A stretch of DNA of 64,000 bases from an uncultured Eubacteriales bacterium (GTDB lineage Bacteria > Bacillota > Clostridia > Oscillospirales > Oscillospiraceae). Below, piece by piece: positions 9,134-16,880 of the stretch. A program made the translations under genes and the position numbers. Each line of letters opens with the position of its first letter. Within the stretch, counting starts at the first letter, position 1. The notes below the pieces were generated by a model, which worked only from the letters and a program-made list of their open reading frames with translations, did no database searches and was not told where the DNA came from. The stretch is taken from contig CAJKDY010000003.1 in assembly GCA_905198835.1 (NCBI GenBank), positions 1-64,000 of the forward strand, written 5' to 3'.

Positions 9134-11497
9134 TCACACCGCCGCCTTGCCCTCTGTCTCGTCCTCTTGGGCCCGGAGGCCGATGCGCAGGACTAGGGCG
9201 GTCTTGTCGTCGGCGGTGTCGCTCTCATGGGCGGTGAGGGCCTCGGCCAGGGCGGCGGGGGAGCCGCCGTCAAAGTCCATTAGAGTAGAGCGGAGCCACT
9301 GGTCGTCGCCGCTGATCACGCCGTCAGTGAGCATGACCAGGCAGTCCCCCGGCCCCGCCTGAAAGGGGCAGCAGTCGGCCTGGGCGTCCCCTGCCCCCAG
9401 CCCCGCGGGCAGGCTGCGACAGGAAAGGCGCTTGACGCCGCCGCCACGGCGGAGGTAGCTGGGGCCGGAGCCCAGCTTGTAGACGCAGCCCTGGCCGGAG
9501 TAGAGATCCAGCTCTAAAAGGTCCACCGTGGAGAACCCGCCTGTCTCCTCCTGGCGAAGGCCCAGGGCCTGGTCCAGGGTCTTCAGCGCGTTTTTGGGCG
9601 TCACGCCGGCCCGGAGGAACTTTTCCAGCAGAGACAAACACAGCTCGCTGTCCTTCCGGGCTTGGCGGCCGCTGCCCATGCCGTCGCACAGCAGAAAGTA
9701 GAGCTTGCCGTCGTCGCCCTTGAACCAGCCGCAGGCGTCGCCGCTGACGCTCTGGCCGGACTTCTTCCGGCTGGACACTCCCGCTGTGGCGGTGAGGGGC
9801 TCCAGCTGGCGGTAGAGGACCTGGCCATCGTTGACGCTGGCGGCGGTCAGGGGCGTATCCAGCAGGCTGGAAAGGGCCTGGCGGGCGGTCTCGTCCGCCA
9901 GGGCGGCGGCGTCGGGGCCGTCCAGCACCAGCCGCACCCGGCCCGCTTCGTCCGCCGTGACCAGGCCCTGGCACTGCAGCTCCCGCCCTGCCAGAAAGCG
10001 GGAGAGCTTACGGGTGCGCCCTTCGTCGGCACACACCGGGGCGGCCATGGCCGCGGCGGCGTCCTGGAGCAGATGGGCCATATCGCCATACTGGCTACAA
10101 AGAGCCTTGCGGCTGCGGCTGGCCTGGCTGTGGTACCGTCGCCGAAGCAGCAGACCGGCCAGCTCCTCATTTACCGCCGCCAAAAAGGTGGGGAAGCGGG
10201 GGCAGCGATCCCGGAACCGCTGGGGAAAATGCTCTGCCTTGGCCTGGCCCTCGGCCAGGATGTCTGCGAGGGCGTGGTTCAGGAGGTCATAGGTGTCCTG
10301 ATAGCCGCTCTGCCAGCAGCGCTCCCGGAGACTGCACCGGGCGCAGACCCGGCTAGCGGAGCGGTCGTAAATGACGCAGGGGTCCTCGCCGTTGTCGGTG
10401 GGGGCGTCAAAGGCCGAGCGCAGGGAGGAGAAGACCTCGCCAAAGGCGCTGGCCGCGTCCTTGAGCTGCCGCAGGGCGCTTTGATAGGCCCACTGGGCCT
10501 TGGCCGGACGGCTCTGGGCGGAAAACAGCGTCTCGGCCTGATCCAGCCAACCCTGGGGCAGGAAGAGGAAGACCAGGGCGGCCAGATAGACCTCGTAAAG
10601 AGCGGCCATCCCCGCCACCGCAGCGCCGCTCCAGGCCAGGACCAGCCCTACGCACCCGCAAAAGCCCAGCGCCCGGGCAAGGCGGCTGCGGTTTCGGAGC
10701 AGTCCGGCGCACAGTCCGGCCAAAGCATAGCTCACCGCGTAAAACCGCGCGCCGCCGGTGGTCAGGTCCATAGCCAGACCCACCGCCAGCCCCACCGCCG
10801 CGCCGGCCCCCGGCCCCGCCGCCGATCCAGCGCACAGGGCCAGTAGCGCCGCGCAGATCCGCCCCACGCTGAGCCCGCCCAGCAGCCGCAGCCGGGCCAG
10901 GGACAGCAGCAGCGCCAGAGCGAGTCCCAGCAGCCCAAGGCGCTGGCCAAGCCCGGGCTGACGGTCCTCTGCTTCCTCATCGCGCCAAAGGGAAAAGGCC
11001 CGGTGGAAGGCGTAGGTCCCCACGGCGGTCAAAGCGGCCTCCGCCGCGAAGCGGGCGGCCAGCGCCGTCGTCCATGGCCGGGGGGCCAGGGTCACAAGGC
11101 CGGTGACGGCATTGAAGACCCCGGTGGTCAGAGGCATGAACCAGGGCCGTTTGCAAAGGGAAAGATCGTAAAAGGCAAAGGCGGTGGCAAAGACCAGGAT
11201 ACAGCCCGCGGCATAGCGCAGACCGTCCTCCAGTCCCCTGCTGAGTAAGTACCCGGCCATGGCGCCCACCATGGCCGCGAAGCCCTCGTTTCCCGCGCCG
11301 GAGGCCCCTACAAAGGCCAGACCGAAAGGGGCCGCGCCGTCAAAGATCTCCCCGGTGGCCAATGTGGCCCCCAGCAAAAACCGGATGCCCCACTGACAAA
11401 GCCCTACGATGACCCGGCTCCGCCGCAGATCCCGGCCCGTCTCCCGTAGCTCGTTTTTGGCCCGCTCCGCCGTCTCCCGCAGTCCTTTCGACGCCAT
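9134..11497 (-). CDS. spoIIE: Stage II sporulation protein E
   Basis: 787-aa membrane phosphatase. In sporulating Firmicutes SpoIIE helps place the polar septum and dephosphorylates SpoIIAA to release sigma-F in the forespore. About ten hydrophobic segments fill residues 30-330. A cysteine-rich linker (CVIYDRSASRVCARCSLRERCWQSGY, about 375-400) leads to the C-terminal PP2C domain, with CDGMGSGRQARKDS and LTDGVISGDD as metal-binding motifs. The length is slightly below the B. subtilis protein. The start ATG at 11497 has a GGAGGG site upstream. It is monocistronic and evidence that the host sporulates. Confidence 0.95.
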   Translation of the reverse strand: MASKGLRETAERAKNELRETGRDLRRSRVIVGLCQWGIRFLLGATLATGEIFDGAAPFGLAFVGASGAGNEGFAAMVGAMAGYLLSRGLEDGLRYAAGCILVFATAFAFYDLSLCKRPWFMPLTTGVFNAVTGLVTLAPRPWTTALAARFAAEAALTAVGTYAFHRAFSLWRDEEAEDRQPGLGQRLGLLGLALALLLSLARLRLLGGLSVGRICAALLALCAGSAAGPGAGAAVGLAVGLAMDLTTGGARFYAVSYALAGLCAGLLRNRSRLARALGFCGCVGLVLAWSGAAVAGMAALYEVYLAALVFLFLPQGWLDQAETLFSAQSRPAKAQWAYQSALRQLKDAASAFGEVFSSLRSAFDAPTDNGEDPCVIYDRSASRVCARCSLRERCWQSGYQDTYDLLNHALADILAEGQAKAEHFPQRFRDRCPRFPTFLAAVNEELAGLLLRRRYHSQASRSRKALCSQYGDMAHLLQDAAAAMAAPVCADEGRTRKLSRFLAGRELQCQGLVTADEAGRVRLVLDGPDAAALADETARQALSSLLDTPLTAASVNDGQVLYRQLEPLTATAGVSSRKKSGQSVSGDACGWFKGDDGKLYFLLCDGMGSGRQARKDSELCLSLLEKFLRAGVTPKNALKTLDQALGLRQEETGGFSTVDLLELDLYSGQGCVYKLGSGPSYLRRGGGVKRLSCRSLPAGLGAGDAQADCCPFQAGPGDCLVMLTDGVISGDDQWLRSTLMDFDGGSPAALAEALTAHESDTADDKTALVLRIGLRAQEDETEGKAAV

Positions 11498-11588
11498 GCT
11501 CTCGCCCTCCTTGGTGAATTTAGGACAAGCATAGCTGATTTAGAAGAAAAAGGCAGTCGAAAGAGGGCACAGCGAAAAGGGCAAGGAA

Positions 11589-11612
11589 AAAGCACCCACA
11601 AATGTGGGTGCT
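11589..11612 (-). terminator. Terminator of the XRE gene
   Basis: The AGCACCCACA/TGTGGGTGCT stem is followed, in the minus direction, by a T-run. It lies immediately after the stop codon of the 70-aa regulator. Confidence 0.75.
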
Positions 11613-11613
11613 T

Positions 11614-11826
11614 TCAGTGCTTTTTGGGCGGGTCCAGACAGAGAATATAGTCGGTGGTGACCCGGTACAGCCGGGCCAGAGCCATTAGGTGACGGACAGG
11701 CAGCTCGCTGGCGCCCCGCTCATAGCGGGCATACATGGTCTGGGAGGTGCCCAACACTTCCGCCACCTGGGCCTGGGTCAGATCCGCGTCCTCCCGCAAG
11801 TCCCGTATTCGCTGTTGATAGTTCAT
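11614..11826 (-). CDS. XRE-family transcriptional regulator
   Basis: 70-aa Cro/CI HTH protein: MNYQQRIRDLREDADLTQAQVAEVLGTSQTMYARYERGASELPVRHLMALARLYRVTTDYIL, with the recognition helix at about residues 28-38. ATG 11826 was preferred over the in-frame GTG 11835 because a GGTGA site precedes it at good spacing. It is divergent from the zinc-ribbon membrane protein. Two 16-bp palindromes in the shared gap are probable operators, so it likely regulates both itself and its neighbour. Confidence 0.85.
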   Translation of the reverse strand: MNYQQRIRDLREDADLTQAQVAEVLGTSQTMYARYERGASELPVRHLMALARLYRVTTDYILCLDPPKKH

Positions 11827-11852
11827 CCGTATCACCGGGGATATTATAACTC

Positions 11853-11898
11853 AGTAAATTTATTTACTATTGACTTTAGTAAATAAATTTACTATACT
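11853..11898 (+). promoter_or_regulatory. Promoter with twin palindromic operators
   Basis: The -35 TTGACT (11870-11875) and -10 TATACT (11893-11898) are spaced 17 bp apart and point at the gene starting at 11937. Palindrome 1, AGTAAATTTATTTACT (11853-11868), lies directly upstream of the -35. Palindrome 2, AGTAAATAAATTTACT (11878-11893), fills the spacer. The two are reverse complements of each other, so the whole block is also one large inverted repeat. Binding here would block the rightward promoter and overlap the leader of the XRE gene. Confidence 0.8.
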
Positions 11899-11936
11899 AT
11901 TTTTGCCGGACACAAAAAAGAATGGAGGTATCCCCG

Positions 11937-12491
11937 ATGAGTATGTTTTCACAGATCCAAAGCGAGCCGACCTGTACTACGGTGGATGAGTGCGTACAAA
12001 ACGACAGGCTGTCCAACAATCTTTGGACCTGGGCCCACAGGTTGGAAACGCTGGGCATGGCGCTGTTTGTGTTTCTGCTGGTGTTTGGCATATACGCCGC
12101 TGTGCAGGGCGCTACGGTAGAGGTGGAAAAGGGTTATTATTATACGTACACAGAAACGGAATTTGATTTTGGGGCCTTTTCCATAGAGTTGGTCAACTGG
12201 GCCTTTTATGCCTTCGTTGAGTATTGCTTGTACCACGTGGTGGCGCTGCTCATCGGCGCGTTGGCGGGGATCTACCAGAACACCAAGGCCGCCGCCCGGC
12301 TGCAGGAGTATCATATCCGCAAAGGGGAAGGTACATTTGGGGGCGGGAAAAGACCTTCGTCGGCGGCGGAGGAAAAACCCTCGCCGGTGGCGGAAGTGGA
12401 CCCGTGGTTGACCTGTCCCCAGTGCGGAACGCGGCAGTCCGCGACACGGGAAAAGTGCTACCAGTGCGGCGCGCCGCTGCCCCATGAATAA
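11937..12491 (+). CDS. Membrane protein with C-terminal zinc ribbon
   Basis: 184 aa, not assigned to a known family. The N-terminus is soluble and there are two membrane segments (about 40-60 and 95-120), joined by an aromatic loop (GYYYTYTETEFDFGAFS). The cytoplasmic tail ends in a CPQCGTRQSATREKCYQCG zinc ribbon, with two CxxC pairs. The start ATG 11937 follows GGAGG at 11924-11928. Expression is expected to be controlled by the divergent XRE protein through the two operators. A sensing or stress role is possible, but nothing in the sequence decides it. Confidence 0.8.
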   Translation: MSMFSQIQSEPTCTTVDECVQNDRLSNNLWTWAHRLETLGMALFVFLLVFGIYAAVQGATVEVEKGYYYTYTETEFDFGAFSIELVNWAFYAFVEYCLYHVVALLIGALAGIYQNTKAAARLQEYHIRKGEGTFGGGKRPSSAAEEKPSPVAEVDPWLTCPQCGTRQSATREKCYQCGAPLPHE

Positions 12492-12493
12492 GC

Positions 12494-12523
12494 AAAAAGG
12501 ACGGCCCACGGGCCGTCCTTTTT
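12494..12523. terminator. Bidirectional terminator
   Basis: A 14-bp stem, AAAAAGGACGGCCC with GGGCCGTCCTTTTT and a 2-nt loop, lies between the zinc-ribbon gene and convergent sleB. Confidence 0.9.
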
Positions 12524-13195
12524 CTATGCGCAAAACCGGTGCTTGCCGATGACGGTGATGAGGGGCCTCGACCAGATCCAGGCCGAGGTGGCGGTGCTGG
12601 GGTTGAAATAGTAGATGGCCCCGCCGGAGGGATCGGAGCCGTTCAGCGCCTCCTGGGCGGCCCGCCGGGCCGACTCGGCCACAGGCTGGTCGATCTGGCC
12701 GTCCACCATGCAGGTGAAGGCCCCGGGCTGGTAGACCACCCCCGCCAGGGTGGAGGGGAAGGAGGGGTGTTCAATGCGGTTGAGGATCACCGCTCCCACC
12801 GCCACCTGGCCCGCATAGGGCTCGCCCCGGGCCTCGGCGGAGATGACCCGGGCCAGCAGAGCCACATCATGATCCTGGGCAGAGGTGCCCCCGCCCGAGG
12901 CGCTTCCCGAAACGGGCATGCCCAGCGCCCGGAGGGTGTTTGATCCCACGATGCCGTCGGCAGCCAGGCCGTTTTTCTGCTGGAACTTCACCACCGCCCG
13001 GCGGGTGCCGCTGCCGAAGATGCCGTCCACCTCGCCGTCATAGTAGCCCCAGCGTTTGAGCTTGTCCTGAATGGTGCGCACCTCCGAGCCTGAGCTACCC
13101 TGGCGGTAGGTGGCCGCCTGGGCGATGTTCCAGCACAGCAGCACCGCCAGCGTAAGCGCCAGCAGAGCCAGTACCCGGCGTTTTCCGTGTCCCAT
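12524..13195 (-). CDS. sleB: Spore cortex-lytic enzyme SleB-type cell-wall hydrolase
   Basis: 223-aa secreted hydrolase. A signal peptide (about 1-28, ending AQAA) is followed by a peptidoglycan-binding domain (VRTIQDKLKRWGYYDGEVDGIFGSGTRRAVVKFQ, about 38-92). A Ser/Gly linker leads to a Hydrolase_2 (SleB) domain, with LLARVISAEARGEPYAGQVAVGAVILNR carrying the catalytic glutamate and the usual GAFTCMVDGQI and AWIWSR blocks. Family members are lytic transglycosylases that degrade spore cortex during germination. ATG 13195 follows AAAGGAGG. No ypeB partner is adjacent, which is unusual for sleB, so a related vegetative hydrolase (CwlJ/SleB-like) remains possible. Confidence 0.88.
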   Translation of the reverse strand: MGHGKRRVLALLALTLAVLLCWNIAQAATYRQGSSGSEVRTIQDKLKRWGYYDGEVDGIFGSGTRRAVVKFQQKNGLAADGIVGSNTLRALGMPVSGSASGGGTSAQDHDVALLARVISAEARGEPYAGQVAVGAVILNRIEHPSFPSTLAGVVYQPGAFTCMVDGQIDQPVAESARRAAQEALNGSDPSGGAIYYFNPSTATSAWIWSRPLITVIGKHRFCA

Positions 13196-13270
13196 GACCC
13201 TCGCCTCCTTTTGCCCTAGATTGCCCGCGGCGGCGGAGAAATATTCCCAGGCAAAATGGCGGGAAAGCGG

Positions 13271-13299
13271 TTGACACCATGGAACAGATGTGCTATAAT
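13271..13299 (+). promoter_or_regulatory. Consensus promoter of uvrA
   Basis: TTGACA (13271-13276), a 17-bp spacer and TATAAT (13294-13299) form a perfect sigma-A-type promoter 52 bp before the uvrA start. No LexA-box-like inverted repeat was noticed in the spacer. Confidence 0.9.
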
Positions 13300-13350
13300 G
13301 TATCGTCACATAACATGCTATACACTATGCGAAGAGCGGGAGACAAAGCT

Positions 13351-16182
13351 ATGCTAGACCACATTTTCGTCAAGGGCGCGCGGGAGAACAACCTGCAGAA
13401 TATCGACGTCACCATCCCCAGGGACAAGCTGGTGGTCATCACCGGCCTTTCCGGCTCAGGTAAATCCTCCCTGGCCTTTTCCACCATCTACGCCGAGGGC
13501 CAGCGGCGGTATATGGAGTCGCTGAGCTCCTATGCCCGGATGTTCATGGGCCAGATGGAAAAGCCCGATGTGGACTATATCGAGGGCCTTTCTCCCGCCA
13601 TCGCCATCGACCAGAAGACCACCTCCAAAAATCCCCGCTCCACCGTGGGCACGGTGACGGAGATCTATGACTATCTGCGGCTTTTGTGGGCCCGCATCGG
13701 CACGCCCCACTGTCCCAAGTGCGGCAAGGAGATCCACCAGCAGACGGTGGATCAGATCGTAGACCAGATCATGGCCCTGCCTGAGGCCAGCCGCATCCAG
13801 ATCATGGCCCCGGTGATCCGGGGCAAGAAGGGCGAGCACGCCAAGGTCTTCGAGGACGCCCGGAAGTCAGGCTACGTCCGGGTCCGGGTGGATGGAGCCA
13901 TGTACGAGCTTACCGAGGAGATCAAGCTGGACAAGAATAAAAAGCACAGCATCGAGGTCATCGTGGACCGTCTGGTGGTCCGGGAGGATATTGGCCGCCG
14001 CCTAGCCGACTCCATCGAGACCGCCTCCGCTTTGGCGGGGGGGCTGGTGCTGGTGAACATCGTAGGGGAGGACCGGGACATCTCCTTTTCCCAAAACTAC
14101 GCCTGCGAGGACTGCGGCATCTCCATCGAGGAGCTGACGCCCCGGATGTTCTCCTTCAATAACCCCTTTGGCGCCTGTCCCACCTGCACGGGCCTTGGCT
14201 ACCAGCTCAAGTGCGACCCGGACCTGGTCATTCCCAACAAAAAGCTCTCCATCCTGGACGGGGCCATCACCGTCATGGGCTGGAACAACATCCGGGGCGA
14301 CGGCATCTCCCGGATGTACTTTGACGCCCTGGCGAAAAAGTATAACTTCTCGCTGAACACCCCTGTGGAGGAACTGCCGGCTGAGGTGCTGGATGTGATC
14401 CTCTACGGCACCAAAGGGGAGAAGTTGAAGCTGGTCTACGACCGGGCCAACGGCAAGGGCGTTTTGAACCAGCCCTTTGAGGGCATCATCCCCAACATCG
14501 AGCGCCGCTACCGGGACACCCAGAGCGAGGCCTCTCGCAAGGACCTGGAGGAGTATATGGCCCAGACGCCCTGCCCCGACTGCCATGGCCATCGCCTCAA
14601 GCCCGAATCCCTGGCCGTGACGGTGGGCGGGCTGTCCATCTACGACTACACCACCAAATCCGTCACCCAGGCCCTGGAATTTATGGAGGGCCTGACGCTG
14701 ACGCCCACCCAGGAGATGATCGCCCACCAGATCCTGAAGGAGATCCGCAGCCGGCTGGGCTTTTTGCAGTCAGTGGGGCTTCAGTATCTCACCCTGTCCC
14801 GTCAGGCGGGCACCCTCTCCGGCGGCGAGAGCCAGCGCATCCGCCTGGCTACCCAGATCGGCTCGTCGCTGATGGGGGTGCTGTATATCCTGGACGAGCC
14901 CTCCATTGGTCTTCACCAGAGGGACAACGATATGCTCCTGGCCACTATGAAGCATTTGCGGGACCTGGGCAACACCCTTTTGGTGGTGGAGCACGACGAG
15001 GACACCATGCGTCAGGCTGACTACATCGTGGACATCGGCCCCGGGGCCGGGGTCCACGGTGGCCGAGTGGTGGCCTGCGGCACGGCGGAGGAGGTGATGA
15101 ACACCTCCGGCTCCGTCACCGGCGACTATCTGGCCGGACGGCGCTCTATCCCGGTGCCCAAGGAGAGAAGAACGGGCAGCGGCAAGACCCTGACTATCCG
15201 CCGGGCGGCGGAGAACAACCTCCAAAACGTGGACGTGTCCATCCCCCTGGGCACCTTCACCTGCGTCACCGGCGTGTCCGGCTCGGGTAAGTCTTCTCTA
15301 GTCAATGAGATCCTGTATAAGGCTCTGGCCTCCAAACTGAACCGGGCCAAGACCCGGCCGGGCAAGCATGGGTGTATCGAGGGCGTGGAGTTCTTGGACA
15401 AGGTCATCGACATCGACCAGTCCCCCATCGGCAGAAGTCCCCGCTCTAACCCGGCCACCTACACCGGGCTCTTCAACGACATTCGGGACCTGTTCGCCTC
15501 CACCCCCGACGCCAAGAGCCGGGGCTACGGGCCGGGCCGGTTCTCCTTTAACGTCCGGGGCGGACGGTGCGAGGCCTGCCAAGGTGACGGCCTTTTGAAG
15601 ATCGAGATGCACTTCTTGCCTGATATCTATGTCCCCTGCGAGGTCTGCAAGGGCAAGCGCTACAACCGGGAGACCCTGGAGGTCAAATATAAGGGCAAGA
15701 GCATCTACGATGTGCTGGATATGACCGTGGACGAGGCGCTGCCCTTCTTTGAGAACCTGCCCAGGATCTATAATAAGCTGAAAACTCTGGCGGACGTGGG
15801 CCTATCCTATATCAAGCTGGGCCAGCCCTCTACCGAACTCTCCGGCGGCGAGGCCCAGCGGGTCAAGCTGGCCACCGAGCTGGCCAAGCGGTCTACCGGC
15901 TCCACCATTTATATTCTTGACGAGCCCACCACCGGCCTTCATGCCGCCGACGTTCACCAGCTGGTAGGCGTGTTGCAGGAGTTCGTGGAGGGGGGCAATA
16001 CGGTGGTGGTCATCGAGCACAATCTGGACGTGATCAAGACCGCCGACTACCTCATCGACCTGGGCCCCGAGGGAGGCGACGGCGGCGGGCAGATCGTCTG
16101 CGCCGGAACGCCGGAAGAGGTAGCTAAGTGTAAGCGGAGCTATACGGGCAAATACCTGAAGCCCATGCTGGAGAAGAGGTGA
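13351..16182 (+). CDS. uvrA: Excinuclease ABC subunit A
   Basis: 943 aa, standard UvrA length. It is the DNA-damage-recognising ABC ATPase of nucleotide excision repair and loads UvrB. Two ABC modules are seen: Walker [10 protein letters not shown] (about 33) and GVSGSGKSS (about 645), signatures LSGGESQR and LSGGEAQR, and zinc-finger cysteines in CPKCGKE, CEDCG/CPTCTG and [19 protein letters not shown] 13351 ([13 protein letters not shown]) was chosen over an upstream ATG that overlaps the promoter. uvrC lies 9 kb downstream; no uvrB is in the window. The exporter gene follows after 4 bp. Confidence 0.97.
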   Translation: MLDHIFVKGARENNLQNIDVTIPRDKLVVITGLSGSGKSSLAFSTIYAEGQRRYMESLSSYARMFMGQMEKPDVDYIEGLSPAIAIDQKTTSKNPRSTVGTVTEIYDYLRLLWARIGTPHCPKCGKEIHQQTVDQIVDQIMALPEASRIQIMAPVIRGKKGEHAKVFEDARKSGYVRVRVDGAMYELTEEIKLDKNKKHSIEVIVDRLVVREDIGRRLADSIETASALAGGLVLVNIVGEDRDISFSQNYACEDCGISIEELTPRMFSFNNPFGACPTCTGLGYQLKCDPDLVIPNKKLSILDGAITVMGWNNIRGDGISRMYFDALAKKYNFSLNTPVEELPAEVLDVILYGTKGEKLKLVYDRANGKGVLNQPFEGIIPNIERRYRDTQSEASRKDLEEYMAQTPCPDCHGHRLKPESLAVTVGGLSIYDYTTKSVTQALEFMEGLTLTPTQEMIAHQILKEIRSRLGFLQSVGLQYLTLSRQAGTLSGGESQRIRLATQIGSSLMGVLYILDEPSIGLHQRDNDMLLATMKHLRDLGNTLLVVEHDEDTMRQADYIVDIGPGAGVHGGRVVACGTAEEVMNTSGSVTGDYLAGRRSIPVPKERRTGSGKTLTIRRAAENNLQNVDVSIPLGTFTCVTGVSGSGKSSLVNEILYKALASKLNRAKTRPGKHGCIEGVEFLDKVIDIDQSPIGRSPRSNPATYTGLFNDIRDLFASTPDAKSRGYGPGRFSFNVRGGRCEACQGDGLLKIEMHFLPDIYVPCEVCKGKRYNRETLEVKYKGKSIYDVLDMTVDEALPFFENLPRIYNKLKTLADVGLSYIKLGQPSTELSGGEAQRVKLATELAKRSTGSTIYILDEPTTGLHAADVHQLVGVLQEFVEGGNTVVVIEHNLDVIKTADYLIDLGPEGGDGGGQIVCAGTPEEVAKCKRSYTGKYLKPMLEKR

Positions 16183-16186
16183 CCCA

Positions 16187-16687
16187 ATGGAATTGATGCA
16201 GTGGCTCACCCAGACCCCGGTGGGGAAGTTTGTCTTTACCATGCTGGTCTCTATGATCCCGGTGGCCGAGCTGCGGGTAGGGTTGCCCTTCGGCGTGGGG
16301 CTGGGGCTATCGTATCCGGTGGCCTTTACGGCGGCGGTGATCGGCAACGTGCTGCCCGCGCCCTTTATCCTGGTGTATATCCGCCGGGTATTTGCCTGGC
16401 TGCGGCGCCGTTTCCCCCGGCTGGGCGGCATGGTGGACCGGCTGGAGACCAAGGCTCATCTGAAGGGCCAGAAGGTGAGTCGGTATAAGTATCTGGGTCT
16501 CTATCTCTTTGTGGCCATCCCGCTGCCGGGCACTGGAGCCTGGACCGGGTCGCTGGCGGCGGCCTTTTTGGATATGCCGGTGCGCCGGGCCATGCCCAGT
16601 ATCGTGCTGGGCGTGCTGACGGCGGGGCTTATCATGCTGGGGCTGACCAATCTGGGCATCGACCTCTTTTCCACCGCCATCGGCTGA
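16187..16687 (+). CDS. Small multidrug export protein family (sm_multidrug_ex)
   Basis: 166-aa membrane protein. LVSMIPVAELRVGLPFGVGLGLSYPVAF at the N-terminus, IPLPGTGAWTGSLAAAF in the middle and a final hydrophobic helix match the COG2426 family. About four to five membrane segments are present. The family name comes from limited evidence and no substrate is known. It starts 4 bp after uvrA, so it is almost certainly co-transcribed. The same family is often found beside repair or tRNA genes without an obvious link. Confidence 0.85.
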   Translation: MELMQWLTQTPVGKFVFTMLVSMIPVAELRVGLPFGVGLGLSYPVAFTAAVIGNVLPAPFILVYIRRVFAWLRRRFPRLGGMVDRLETKAHLKGQKVSRYKYLGLYLFVAIPLPGTGAWTGSLAAAFLDMPVRRAMPSIVLGVLTAGLIMLGLTNLGIDLFSTAIG

Positions 16688-16733
16688 CACCTCAAGAGCC
16701 CCGCGGGCATAGGCTGGGGCGAGGTGATGGGCT

Positions 16734-16880
16734 GTGGCGGCGGTGCTGGAGGTCTTGGGCGCGCTGTGCGTGTCCTACATATTGAGCTACTTTCCCTGGC
16801 GGTGGCTGTATGCCGCCCGGGGGAAACGTCGGGAGGTGCGGACGTGGAACCGGAGGCCAAGGCGCTGGAGGGGCGGGTAG
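16734..16880 (+). CDS. Candidate 48-aa small membrane protein overlapping recD2 start
   Basis: GTG 16734 lies 7 bp after a GAGGTG site. The frame encodes MAAVLEVLGALCVSYILSYF, then PWRWLYAARGKRREV and an Arg/Trp-rich tail, stopping at TAG 16878. One hydrophobic helix followed by positive charges is typical of small single-pass proteins. It overlaps the recD2 start by 37 bp in another frame. It is not recognised and could be chance in GC-rich DNA. Confidence 0.35.
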   Translation: MAAVLEVLGALCVSYILSYFPWRWLYAARGKRREVRTWNRRPRRWRGG

